A stretch of DNA of 64,000 bases from Adiantum capillus-veneris. Taxonomy: Eukaryota > Streptophyta > Polypodiopsida > Polypodiales > Pteridaceae. Position 1 is the stretch's first letter, and the number at the start of each line of letters is the position of its first letter. Below, piece after piece: positions 19,967 through 31,426 of the stretch. The notes beneath the pieces are model-generated. The model saw nothing but the letters and a program-made list of their open reading frames with translations. It did no database searches and had not been told where the DNA came from. Both the position numbers and the translations under genes were made by a program. The stretch is taken from positions 91,393,842 through 91,457,841 of the forward strand of contig CM043953.1 in NCBI GenBank assembly GCA_014529385.2, in the 5' to 3' direction.

Positions 19967-22345
19967 TCATACCTTTTGGAATGAGGTCGTCACCTTTTGA
20001 AACCAATTGTTCCAAGTTGTTATGGGTGAAGGCTTTAACCAATAGTTTTCGACCGCATTATGCGTTTCATCTAGTTGCAAGGGTGGTAAGGTACTCTCCC
20101 ATGATTTTATTTGCAACATTGTTGTAGGTGCAAACTCTTTCGTGCTTGTATGGATATGTACAGTGGTAGGTGGAGGTTGTGTCGAAGCTTCTATTTGCAT
20201 ATAGGAACTACATGAAGAGCAAGAAGCTTCATTTGATTTCCCTGTTCCTGAGCTAGGTGGAACAAATCGTTCTTTCTTTGGTACCCAAACTAGCTCTGGA
20301 GCGGGTGTGTAACATTCCATGATTTTTTCCTTTCCGTGATTTTCAATTTGTTTTGGAGCCACATGATTGGGTTTACATGGGCCAGGTGACAGGTAAGAGT
20401 ACACTTTACGTTTGGACACCCAGATTTGATCATTTCCTTCATAGTATCCTTGGGCTTCCAATAGTCGTTTAGGAATCCAACGCAACGTTTCTTTACATTT
20501 CTTGGAGTGAGTGGGACGGTTCTTACGAGGTTTCCGTTTTTTTGCATCAACCATGCTCACTACAGAAGCTTTAGGGACCCACTTGTATGCTTTCTTTGTT
20601 ATATTAGGATGGTTCTTGTGTGTCTCAAGCTTTCTTTCAACTACATCAGTTGAAGATCTAGAGAGTTGGGCTATGGGGACGTATGGTTCAACCTCCTGGA
20701 CATGCAATGTCTTGGGTTTTATTTCCTTAGGCAATATCTCAGGGACTATGGCTTGAGTGGTAGGGATAAGAGTTGGTTTTTGCGTTGTGACACCCCCAGT
20801 CCCCCAATCAATAGTGCATTTGGTGGCTATCATCCACGTGCGGCCTAGGTTTATATTACCCTCCATAGTTCCAGTAGGCATGACCAAAAAGTCTTGAGCT
20901 ACAATTCCATTGTCATAACTGACAGAAGTGTGCCAGATTCCAAAAACCGTAGTTTTTTCCTTGTTGACACCCTTGATATGGATAATACTCTCAGATAGAG
21001 GTGGCTTTCCTAACTGACACCACACCCCATAGGATAGCAGATTATATTTAGCACCCGTGTCCAATAAGGCGTTATATAGCACTTTTCCATAGGCACTATT
21101 TAACTCAATAGGGTATCGTAGAGGTGTGTTAGAGTCCAACCCATCCTCTTCGATTTCCACGTGGAATGCATTTGTGACTCCAAGGTTAGCCTCTCGTTTT
21201 TGTCTTATACGTTGTTGTCGCTCCTTAGCCTCAGCTTGAGCTTGTATCTTGTTTAACTCGGTTTGTGCTTTGGCGGCCTTCTTTTGATAAATGGCCCGTA
21301 GTTCTTCTTGGCTTAAAGGATCATAATATCTGTTGAATTTACTCCCATTGAGGAATCCAATGGTTTCAACTCCATCAAGAGTTTCCACACGAAGGGTACC
21401 TTGTGGGGTAATTTCACATACTCTATATGGTCCTTTACCAGCATATTTCAACTTTTTCTTCTCTTTACGTACTCCATACATAAAGACTTTATCACCAACT
21501 TTGATGTCCTTATCCTTCACATGGCGATCAAACCACTTCTTTCTCCTAGCATTTTGCACAGCCAACTGTCTCTCTTCGTCTAGTTTTTCTAAGATATACA
21601 AACGCTCGGTTAAGGGGTTACCATTCCATCCTTCTTGCGAAGCTACCCTAAGACTAGGAATGACAAACTCCCAAGGCATAACCGCTTCTTGGCCGTATAC
21701 CATTTTGAATGGCGTACAATTAATAGCCACTTTATAAGCAGTACGATAAGCCCATAGAGCAGATGTCAACTTCAAATCCCAATCAATGCGATGAGCTTCT
21801 ACCGTCCTATTTAAAATAGAGATTAGAGTCTTGTTGGTGCTCTCGGCTTGTCCATTAGCTTGCGGGTAATAAGGTGTAGACTTATGGTGGGATATCATAA
21901 AGGTCGTGGTAAGCTCTCTTATTACCTCATTTATAAAATGGGTACCATTATCACTAACAATTTCAAAAGGGCAACCAAATCTTGTGATAATGTTCTCAAA
22001 AAGAAACTTAGCTGTTGTCCTCGTGTCAGCTTTTTGTGAAGCCTTAGCTTCAGCCCACTTTGTTACATAGTCCGTAGCAACTAGAATATATCGAGATTGA
22101 GTGTTGTGAGCTGCGGGACTAATTGGACCTACAAAGTCTAAGCCCCATTTTTTAAATGGTTGGGTTACTTTAATAGGATGCAAGGGCATTCTGTCTTTGC
22201 ACTGTGTGGTCTTGTAACGTTGGCACTCATCACACCCTTTTGTAAAAAGTGATGCATCCTTAAATAAAGTTGGCCACCAATAGCCTGATTGCAACACCTT
22301 TCTAGCAGTCAGGTCTCCTGAAAAATGTCCTCCTGCTATGCCCAT
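19967..22345 (-). CDS. Integrase fused to a second retropepsin-like domain (PR2) and WVPK-repeat tail
   Basis: A 792-codon open frame that continues the RNase H frame past one TAA (22352-22354). It begins with the integrase zinc domain (HMGIAGGHF, CDECQRYK). The core has Asp in WGLDFVGP, Asp in VSDNGTHF and Glu in GQAESTNK. A basic coiled coil follows, then a protease-like domain: ALLDTGAKYNLLS (active-site DTGA, about 21050-21070) and about 80 residues on NLGRTWM, a diverged ILGRPW block. The tail has four spaced motifs, KWVPK, RWIPK, IWVSK and VWVPK, with basic linkers. Retropepsins work as dimers and cut gag-pol; this one keeps the catalytic Asp. The first protease of the element is at about 29.0-29.3 kb, so this is an additional domain. 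Confidence 0.85.
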   Translation of the reverse strand: MGIAGGHFSGDLTARKVLQSGYWWPTLFKDASLFTKGCDECQRYKTTQCKDRMPLHPIKVTQPFKKWGLDFVGPISPAAHNTQSRYILVATDYVTKWAEAKASQKADTRTTAKFLFENIITRFGCPFEIVSDNGTHFINEVIRELTTTFMISHHKSTPYYPQANGQAESTNKTLISILNRTVEAHRIDWDLKLTSALWAYRTAYKVAINCTPFKMVYGQEAVMPWEFVIPSLRVASQEGWNGNPLTERLYILEKLDEERQLAVQNARRKKWFDRHVKDKDIKVGDKVFMYGVRKEKKKLKYAGKGPYRVCEITPQGTLRVETLDGVETIGFLNGSKFNRYYDPLSQEELRAIYQKKAAKAQTELNKIQAQAEAKERQQRIRQKREANLGVTNAFHVEIEEDGLDSNTPLRYPIELNSAYGKVLYNALLDTGAKYNLLSYGVWCQLGKPPLSESIIHIKGVNKEKTTVFGIWHTSVSYDNGIVAQDFLVMPTGTMEGNINLGRTWMIATKCTIDWGTGGVTTQKPTLIPTTQAIVPEILPKEIKPKTLHVQEVEPYVPIAQLSRSSTDVVERKLETHKNHPNITKKAYKWVPKASVVSMVDAKKRKPRKNRPTHSKKCKETLRWIPKRLLEAQGYYEGNDQIWVSKRKVYSYLSPGPCKPNHVAPKQIENHGKEKIMECYTPAPELVWVPKKERFVPPSSGTGKSNEASCSSCSSYMQIEASTQPPPTTVHIHTSTKEFAPTTMLQIKSWESTLPPLQLDETHNAVENYWLKPSPITTWNNWFQKVTTSFQKV

Positions 22346-22354
22346 ATGTGCTTC

Positions 22355-23025
22355 TTACAAGATATACAAATATTCATCCTCGCGGGCACAACGCCTAAGA
22401 ATATCGTCCTTGCCTAGTCTATACAGAGTTCCGGCAATCAAACAATAGGGTTCACATTCTTTTACTAGCCTTCGAGCGATATCCTTACGAAGTTCCTTGG
22501 GTGGAAAACCATTAACTAAAAAGTTAACAATGTTCTCACTCCATTCAAGCATAGTCTCAACTATGAATAGGGAAGTATCGGGTAATTCATCATCAACTCC
22601 TGTAGGGGCTTCATGATTGGGTATGCGAGACAAATGATCAGCCATGACGTGCCTTTTACCGGGTCTCACTACAATCGTGAAATCAAACTCCAGAAGAATT
22701 AACAACCATCGTGTGATTCTTCCTGTGGAGCATGGCTTGTTTACTAGATACAGCAACGCTTGATGATCCACATAAAATACAAACTTGTTTGCCAGAAGGT
22801 AGTAGCGAAATTTCTTTACTGCATAAACCATTGCTAAACCTTTTCGCTCTGTAGTGGTGTAGTTCCTTTCAGCATCGTTCAATTGACGGCTTGCAAAGCT
22901 AATGGGATAGTACAATTTATGTTCTCCTGGTTGAGTGAGAACACACCCAATAGAAAAGTTTGATGCATCAATATGCACATGGAAAATGACATCCCAGTTA
23001 GGTGTCCTTAAAATCGGAGCACTTG
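22355..23025 (-). CDS. gypsy RNase H domain and zinc-domain linker
   Basis: Coding similarity resumes near 23025 (APILRTPNWD, the usual end of the RT connection) and runs through VHIDASNFSIGC (first catalytic Asp), TTTERKGLAMVYA (Glu), FYVDHQALLYLV (Asp) and MADHLSRI. The linker YRLGKDDILRRC leads into the integrase zinc finger; a TAA at 22352-22354 separates the frames. All RNase H catalytic residues are kept. The RT it should follow is missing. Confidence 0.9.
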
Positions 23026-23429
23026 CTCATTAGGAGAAATATGAACCTTGCATGGGCCTTGTAAGGAATCCTAATTTTTAGGGATTAAGGCTAATGTTGT
23101 GTAGGGTTAAAGGGACAAGGGCATTCAAGAAGCTAGTTTTGAGTAGACTTTTCTAGCCTTTTTTTATACACATGTAGGATGTGGACCTAAGAGGTCACTT
23201 TCTCTCTCTAGCTTTTGGAAAGTGAAGGGAGTAAAGGGGTGTGGCCACATCAGCAAAAACGTGGGTCACTAAGAGCCAAAATTTGACTTTTTTTCAAAAA
23301 AGTTATTTTTACTTATTTTTGACTTAAAATTCCCTCCCAACATATATACACATCAAAAAATCATTTTTTGACATTTTTTTAAACCTACAAACACTAAAAG
23401 TCCGCTTTTTAAAAAAAAAATCCCCCCCA

Positions 23430-23695
23430 AAAAAAAAACCTTTGTTCTCTCCTCCTCCTTCCTCCTCTCTCCCTCTCCTCTCCCTCCCTACCCCCTTGTC
23501 TCCTCCTCCTCCCCTCTCTCTCCCTCTCCCCCCTCTGTCCCCTTCTCTCCTCCCATGTTCCTCTCCTCTCCCTCCCTACCCCCTTCTCTCCTCCTCCTCC
23601 CCTCTCTCTCTCTCTCTCTCCCCCTCTGCCCCTTCTCTCCTCCCATGTTCCTCCCTCTCCCTCCCCCCTCTTTCTTTTCATTCTTTGCTTCCTCA
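23430..23695. repeat. Pyrimidine-rich (CCT/CTC) low-complexity tract
   Basis: CT-rich tract with repeated CTCCTCCTCCCCTCTCTC-type blocks; a segment of about 90 bp is duplicated (around 23490-23580 and 23580-23660). The ORFs in it are compositional artefacts. Confidence 0.9.
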
Positions 23696-25488
23696 CGCAA
23701 CAACTGCTATGGTGCTCACGGACATCACAAATCGTATCCCTCCACCACCATGTACTCCGCACAACAAAAGTGTACATATTGCTTGTCCGCGGTGTTTGCA
23801 CCGAAGGCCACACGTGAGGGTGAGCAGAGGTCATCCCAAGATCATCATACTGTCGGTGAGACGAATGTGTATGGTTCTTCAATATCTTGGGAGGGGAGAA
23901 GTAGGCTTGTTAGGCTATTGCAATTGGTTGTGTATGGGTGCAGGTGCTTCTTTGCATTCGTGGATGCACGAATGTCAAGCTCTTCAGCTCAAAACAGTGG
24001 CATTACAAGAAACAGTGGGTGCAGGTTAGAGAGGTCAAGTGTCACCACTTTTCCTCTAAAACATTCTTCTTTGTTACATCTTGCAGGTAGGTGCTTCAAA
24101 TCCATCCTTATTAGAGGTGGGTAATCTCATCCTAATGCAAGAATGGCTCAAGGAACTAGCATAACATGAAGCTTTTACGGTGGCACAAAGCTCTCCTCAA
24201 GCAATGTGGCTCCCACTACACCAAAAATCACTATGCTAACATGGAGAGATCCCTAGTAGGACAATACAACAACTTTTCATCAGCAGCACACCCTTTCCTA
24301 ACATGAGGGCACCCCCACCAGAGATATTTTTATATGATAGGTCACCCCTTGAGCATACCATGTCATGGAATGGATGTAAGAACTATGACTGCACTACCCT
24401 TTGGAAGTTGTTCACGAATGTATGTTTATCAAAGTTAATGAGAAGAAGTTTGGACTTTTTTGTTTGTTGATGTGTAAGAGCACTCTTGGTCTACCATATT
24501 TTAGATTGTTTGATAAGTTAAATAAGATTTGTAGTCATTTAAAGTATCATTTTTTTTTTGTAAGATTGTACATGAGAAGACATGATAAAGTACAAGAGAT
24601 CTTGACGGAATAAACCTCGATGATATTCCCACCATGCACTTGTGACACCATACCTCTCCTTGAACCCTTTGACTTCTATCGTTGTGGGGAGTCCAATGGG
24701 GGGCTATTTTCAAATTTTTAGCATAACTTTTTTTTGAAGGAAATTTTGGTTATTCTAAAGTTTATACACAGTCTAGGAGTTCATTCTGATTGTTTTTCTT
24801 CAGTTTCAAATTTTGACTGAGTACACTCCTTGGAAGCCACTTTTGAAGGTGTTAGGGCGAGATTTTGGGAAAGTTTTGTATGTAGGAAATACAGTCCTTA
24901 ACACAATAAAAAACAATGGTTCTTTGAGTATTTTCAGATTCCATGGTTTTAATGCTCGTTGGAGCCCGTAGATTAAGAAAAAAGTAAAAAATGTATGTTT
25001 TACATCATTTTTAAATAAATTGTCAACTTGCACATTGATTTTTGGAGAATGCGAGCAAGATATGATTTTTTCTCATCACATGATGGTCGAAGAACGCGAT
25101 GAGATGAACAAATTTATGTGAGACAAGCCCAGACAGATTCGGAGCCGATTGAAATCTAGAAGCTGTTGAAAACAACCGAAAAGTTCAACACTTAAAAAAA
25201 AAAAAAAAAAAAAAAAACCTAACACTTGAATCATGGCCATGCATCAAAAATATGCTCACACGGTGAAGGAGGTGCTTCAAAGCTATGGAAATCAGTATAA
25301 AATGCAAGCAATAGCGTTGGAGGCTATTCAAGAAGTTGTAGAGGCTCACATCATTTCAGATGACTTTGCAATGACAAAATGATTAAGAGTTGTGTCTACT
25401 GTCTCCATAGTGATTTGGCTTTTCGGTTTATCCATGTGTTTTAAGTTAAGTGGTTTTGGCCATGAAGAGTTAAATTTAAATCAAATAG

Positions 25489-25668
25489 TAACATTTTTGC
25501 CATCCTAAGGGGCAAACAAAGCTAGAAAATGCAAAAAAAAGGGTGGCCACAAGGGCGCACAGATGGCCCATCCAGCAGTTTTGGATGGCTCATCTGCGCG
25601 CCCTTGTGGCCACCCTTTTTTTTTGCATTTTCTAGCTTTTTTTGCCCCTTAGGATAGCAAAAATGTTA
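25489..25668. repeat. 180-bp foldback (inverted repeat), copy 1
   Basis: A near-perfect palindrome. The outer arms TAACATTTTTGC...ATCCTAAGGGGCA pair with their complement at the right end; GCTAGAAAATGC, GGGTGGCCACAAGGGCGC and CCATCCA also pair. The centre is a short CAG/TTTT loop. As RNA it would form a long hairpin. It resembles a foldback MITE. Confidence 0.85.
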
Positions 25669-25851
25669 ATAGCTGATGAAACCAGATGTTTATGTAGCAT
25701 GAGACTAGATTTTTATATTAACCAATGTGATTTGGCCTTTTGGTGCAGGGAACTAGTAAGTTGAGTTGAAGGAAGGCATAATGTGCTTGAAAAGTTAAAT
25801 TTTACATTCATCTCACCTTTTCCAAGGTCCTGGAGTGCAACAATAGCCTAA

Positions 25852-26285
25852 TTATGCAAAAAAAAGGGTGGCCACAAGGGCGCGCAGATGGCCCATCCAA
25901 CAGTTTTGGATGGCTCACCTGCGCGCCCTTGTGGCCACCCTTTTTTTTTTGCATTATATGGCCTTGTCTGCCCCTTATAATAGCAAGAATGTTAATATTT
26001 GATGAAACTAGATGTTTATGCAGCATGAGACTAGATTTTTATACTGTCCAATGTGATTTTCCCTTTTGGTGCAGGGAACTAGTAAGTTGAGTTGAAGGAA
26101 GGCATAATGTGCTTGAAAAGTTCAATTTTAGGTTCATCTCATCTTTTCCAGGGTTCTGGAGTGCAGCAATAGCCTAATTATACAAAAAAAGGGTGGCCAC
26201 AAGGGCCCACATATGGCCCATCCAGCAGTTTTGGATGGCTCACTACGCGCGCTTGTGGCCACCCCTTTTTTTGCATTATATGGCC
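25852..26285. repeat. Tandem copies 2 and 3 of a ~327-bp unit containing the foldback core
   Basis: The foldback core recurs at about 25852-25960 and 26184-26280. Between cores, about 215 bp of shared sequence (from GATGAAACTAGATGTTTATG to CTGGAGTGCA) repeats, so the unit is foldback plus linker with a period near 327 bp, three cores in all. Copy 3 is the most diverged. Confidence 0.85.
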
Positions 26286-27654
26286 TTGTCTGCACCCCAG
26301 GATACCAATTTTTTTTAGATTAAGTGAAAGAAAATCTTTATGCAACATGACAGTACAAATTCCACTTCTTTTCACTCAGATGTAATTAGAGCTCCCCCCC
26401 CCTTTCTTTGTGTTCAAAGGTCCGGAGCATTCACTATGTAAAATTTTCCTATATCATGTGCGTTCATTAGAATGGATTAAAAGTACCCCTTATAGGCCTT
26501 ATCTACACATGTTTCTGCAACTTTACAAGAATATAAAATCCCTTCTGTTGAACACATGTGCTATGTTACATATACTTTAGTGAACTCCCCATGACAACGG
26601 CCTCACAAATCCTGTGCACTAAACATTAAACACTAGAAATCAACCAAACAAGGAGCCAATTTTTACTTTCTTGTGTCCACCTAGTGTTGTTGTGAAACAT
26701 TGCTAATGATACATATTCAACATCCCCAAATGAGGACATCTTGACAAAGTTTATGATCCACTTTAATAAGAATAACCATTAATGATTAAACTGAAATCAA
26801 AATATTGCTTGAATTTCTTCAAGGTGGAGTGATTAAGACTTGCGACTTGAATCATCGTACATGCAAATCAAAATATCCATAAAAGTAAACAATATTTATC
26901 AGATCTGTATGAAACTTCAGTAATCTAAATTAAATACTCTCACTCAATGCGACACCATTTAACAAAAAAACATATTTATATTGCATTTATAGAGGAATCC
27001 AGTCTCATAAAAAATAATTACAAATGGAGACAATGTTGTTGCTGTTAGGCTTATCTTACAAGTATTTGTCTTCCTCATCTAGAGATTCATATACACTTGA
27101 GTATTTTTGTGTCTATGACACTAGGGAAGATAGTAGTACTATATGGATGGCTTCTATGAGAGCTCCTAGAGAGTCCCTATTGGTTCAAGATTCTCAAAAA
27201 CACCTACTATTCTTATCAAAATCTTTTAACATGGTAGTGAAAGGTTCCTCAAGGAACAAAAATAGAGTGATTTCCATCTCTGCACATGGTTGCTTGCTCA
27301 TGTCCTCTTAAAACAAGTTGAATCTGTAAGTAAACAAAAGATTATGTGAGCACAAAGTTATAAAGTACAAAATGATATCATTCCAATTATCTAATGACAA
27401 TTATACGAAGAATAAATTACAAGAAAAATCTTTGACGACTCTCCATAGATAACACAGCTTACTTACATTGTGAGACTCAAATCACATGCTACACAACTAT
27501 AGATGGCGCACCAAAGTCATCAACAAAATAGCACCACCCAGTGTTATGAGGTGTGAAGCCTAAACACTGAAATCCATAAAGAGGTTAATTCTTTCCAGCA
27601 TGATAAAATTAAAGATGGAGATGATGTTAAGCTCTGAATGTAAGCTACAAGGGT

Positions 27655-30600
27655 GTTCAATAGGATATATAAACCCACATTTGATAAGCTTTTCTAGTTC
27701 TTCTTGAATGATCCTTGCGTACTTAGGATTCATCGGGTAGGGTCTTTGTTGTACGGGCTTCGCAATGCTAATCATAGGGATTGTATGTTGGACCACAGAA
27801 GGTGGAACACCTTTCATATCATGGTATGTCCAAGCGAATATGTCCTTGAATTCCTTGAGAAGCTCTTTGAGGACCGCCTCTTCAACTTCTGTGAGGTCTT
27901 GGGCAATAAAAACAGGTTTTGATTCTTCACCGGGGTCGGCTAATTCTATTTCTTTAACTATTGCCAGACCATCATAGATTCCATTATTCCCTTTGATAGG
28001 TATTCTTTGGGCTTTTGTGTACACAACCTTTGCTTCCCCTGTGGTGTAAGATTTGAAATTTTCTGGTGCAGGATGCAAGTCTGTGGATTCTGGTTGTGCT
28101 TTGGTCTGTGCTTCTATTTCTGCTTTCTTGTGTTGTCGAGCTAACTCTTGGTTTTGACGCCTCCTTGCAGTGCGGCTCAACTTTGGCTTGTCTATGATCT
28201 CTAATTGGGCTATGTCATGGGGTCGTGGTCTACACCACATAACATTTTGGAGATATTCACCCCAATCGTCTACCAATTTTCGATGAGCATCACATGCTCC
28301 TATATAACTGAGCCATTCTGCTGAGGATCTCTTCTTTTTTATCCTAGCACGTACATTGGCTCGATATCGATGCCTCTTAAAGTTTTTCTTTTTCTTATTT
28401 GAGACCTGCTTTTGATTTGCATTTAGATCTGGCTCACTAAAGGAGTCCTCGTTGGTGTCCTCTTCACTCTCGGAGGAGCTATCATGGGTTGATGTGCTCG
28501 GTCCTTCCGAATGTTTTGACTCTGAACTTGCTCCACTCTTTAATTCATGAGATTCAGAATCCGTTTCACTGTGGAAGTCAGTGTCTGAGTCGTGTTGGTT
28601 AAAGTCTTCTATTGAGCTATCGGTGTCACTGTCAGATTGGTCCACAATTGCCTTGCCCTTAGAAGATGCATGTATGGCACTTATCATATTGAGAGGTGCA
28701 ATTTGTGGAACCTCTTCCCCCTCTGGTGTGACCCAAGTGGTTCCTCTATTTCCCCAGGTATCTATGGTTGCAGCTAGGTGTACCCAGTCTACGTTGTCTG
28801 ATTCCGTCATACCAGGTAACACATCCATGTAAGGAGAATCTTGGCCAATGTCTGTATCCTTCTTACAAGTGTAACAATATTGTAGTGGGGCCGAGTGAAC
28901 TGTGGTGTCAGAGCGATGATCAATAATGGTTTTACTCCCTAAGGGGTGTACCTTACCAGTCACCAAATCCACTCTAAGGACAGAGTCTTGGAATTGCAAA
29001 TAGACATGATTTTTAGACCAATCATGAACCATTTGTGCTTCCCTCATGAATGGTCGTCCTAAAATCATTTCATATGACATAAGGTGTTTAGAGAAATCCA
29101 TTACAATGAACGTATGTCGTACCTTGTTTCCTAGAACTTTGATCTTAAGATCCTTGAGCATCCCCATAGGTTTGGCTATGGTACCATTTGCCATCTTTAC
29201 CACAATGTTAGTAACACTGAGGCGGGGTTTTCCCATGGATTCCCAACAATCTTTTGTAACGATGCTAACTCCTGCACCACCATCAAGAATTCCCTTTATA
29301 GTTAATCCCTTGGTAGTGATGGGTAGGGTCGCATTAGACTCGTCGCCTTCAAAATATTGCCCTAATTCGTTAATGGGTACCTCGATCACAGACTCGTGTC
29401 CATCTAAGTCAAGTGATTGCACATGATTTTCCTCATCAATCATAATCGAGTAAGGCCTATTTGGTTGCGCAAACTGCAGTAATCCCGTTCGTAGCTCTCC
29501 GTTAAGGAATGCTCGAAGTGCAAGGAATAACTCAGGATCTCCATATAGCTTTGCTATGATCGTGGTTCGGACCTCAAAAGACATGAATTCCACTAGTTTG
29601 GCAACATTCATTGGCATTTTGCAGGGTGTAGGTCCTTGACTAGGAACTGGTGATGATGGAATCTCATATTCCTCAATGGGATCAGGTATTCCTTCGTTAA
29701 ACATCCTTTCCAACAAGAAAGGTGTATGCTCACTTTCTGATGCCCCGTCCTCACTCCCTTCTTGGATGATACTAGATATGGCTAACGGTCTATGGTTCAT
29801 GTGGGCTGGATGAACTTGCGTGGGAAACACTGTGTCATGAATTTTGACATGCATGGGTTCTGGTTCTAGTTTCCTTTGAGTCTCCTCCATTAAACCTCTT
29901 AGATGTTTCACCTGCTCAATCTCGTCTACTGGGTTTGGGTACGTCCCAATCTTCTTTTTACGATTCTTCCCTTTTTGCCCCTGCGGTTTATCTTGGGGGT
30001 CTTGGATTGGATTTGGAAACACTTGTGGTGTTTTCAGAGGCTCTTTATGGTTTTCTCTTATTCGGTTTTCATTTGGTTCCATGTTACGGTTTTCTTTGTC
30101 GGTCTTTCCCTTTGTGGTATTGGTTCTAGTCTCCATTGTCTCGATTGAATCTGAATCATCCTCGAGGTCATTCATATACACGGGGTCATCTCCTGTTCCT
30201 ATGTTTGTTTTGGAACTTGGCTTTGAATTTTCCGTATTCTGCGACCTCTTCCTTCGTGTCTTCTTTTTCTTTGCTTGGATAACTGACGCGGTATCTCTCT
30301 CTTCGAGGATATGGCATGGCCCTTGAAGCATGGACCGTGTAATCGCATAAGCGGGTGCGACGGGTGGTATTGGCGATGTCACACTAGCAATTTCGACCAA
30401 ATTTAGGGGTGTGATTTTAGGCGCATTTGGGTTATAGGGGCATTGGGCAATCAAGTGATCTATGCCACAACGATTACATGTGAGTATTGGCATTGCAGAC
30501 GTGCTCCCTTGATTCATTTGCATCTGTGCAGCATTCTTTTGCAGCCTAATAGGGCACTCCGCTGCCCGATGTGGTCCACCACACTCGTAGCATTGAAGAG

Positions 30601-31423
30601 GTGGCCTCCTAGCCTGGGTGTTGATATTTTGACCTCTGGATGCGAGAGCAGCAGCTTGATAAACCGGCTTGACTTGCCCCCAACAATCTTCCATATAGTA
30701 TATAGGACACTCTTCCAATGTATCAAGTCCGTAGGCAATACTAGTGTCTATTTCCTCCTCACAGCCATCTGCATAAGCATTAGATGGCTCGCAACCCACT
30801 TGGTTCATAGGGGCGACCCTTGGATGCGGGGGCTGCGGTCCTAGCACAGGAGGTGGTAACGGTGTAGCTTGTACAACATTTTGAGATCTAGGGACCATGT
30901 GTTGCGGTAGTTGCTCAACAGGTGGAGCAGGCATCAATACAGGAGCTCGAGGTGCATCCGTCCAGGCTACAGGTGGTCTATTTGCCATCATACGTTTGAT
31001 CATTAAACAATCCTTAGCTTGGTGACCATACCTACCACATGCGTTGCAAGTTCCATTAAATTTTACTCTAAACGTAGGGCACTCACTAGTGCTATGTGGA
31101 CCCAAGCAAATGGAACACCATTGTTGCTCCCTTCTTGGATACATGTGACTATTTTGAGGGGGTCGATTATCCTTAAGAGACTCTTGGATTGCCTTGGTGA
31201 GGTCTGTCAAGAATGTCTCAAATACCTTTGGCTCATTGGAAATGGGCTTTGTAGTCATGGGTTCATACTCAATGGCTTGTGAGCTAGTGGATCTCGTGTC
31301 AGTAGACACCCTCATGCCTGCTATCATCAAGTTGTCCTCTAATTGGATTGCATTGGCAGTGACATCTTCCCAGGTTGTGATACCTCTAATCACTAGTCCA
31401 TTATAGATTCCTTCATTCCTCAA
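27655..31423 (-). pseudogene. gypsy gag C-terminus (four zinc knuckles), protease, truncated RT
   Basis: In frame with the gag part upstream, separated by a TGA at 31427-31429. Four CCHC knuckles: CSICLGPHSTSEC (about 31.1 kb), CNACGRYGHQAKDC (31.03), CYECGGPHRAAEC (30.58) and CNRCGIDHLIAQC (30.46). A long Lys/Glu-rich and Ser-rich spacer follows. The canonical retropepsin has ILDGGAGVSIV (about 29.28 kb) and MILGRPFM (about 29.05 kb). The RT N-terminus begins near 27.9 kb (YARIIQEELEKLIKCGFIYP) and stops abruptly at 27655. The frame runs into the foreign block to 27560. Four knuckles is more than the one or two usual in gypsy gag. Confidence 0.9.
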
Positions 31424-31426
31424 CCC

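Larger units (their letters stand above)
23026..27654. other. 4.6-kb foreign block replacing the RT core of the gypsy element
   Basis: On the - strand RT stops after IYPIEH (about 27655) and coding resumes at the RNase H connection (about 23025), so some 230-250 residues of RT, including the YxDD region, are absent. The block holds a pyrimidine-rich tract (23430-23690), poly-A and poly-T runs, three tandem units with foldbacks (25.49-26.29 kb) and otherwise unrecognised AT-rich sequence. A 95-codon ORF at 27024-27311 has no recognisable features. Confidence 0.75.

Noticed and set aside
23430-23880. 157- to 195-residue ORFs in the pyrimidine-rich tract
   Set aside because: Low-complexity composition only; frames are open because CT repeats have no stops.
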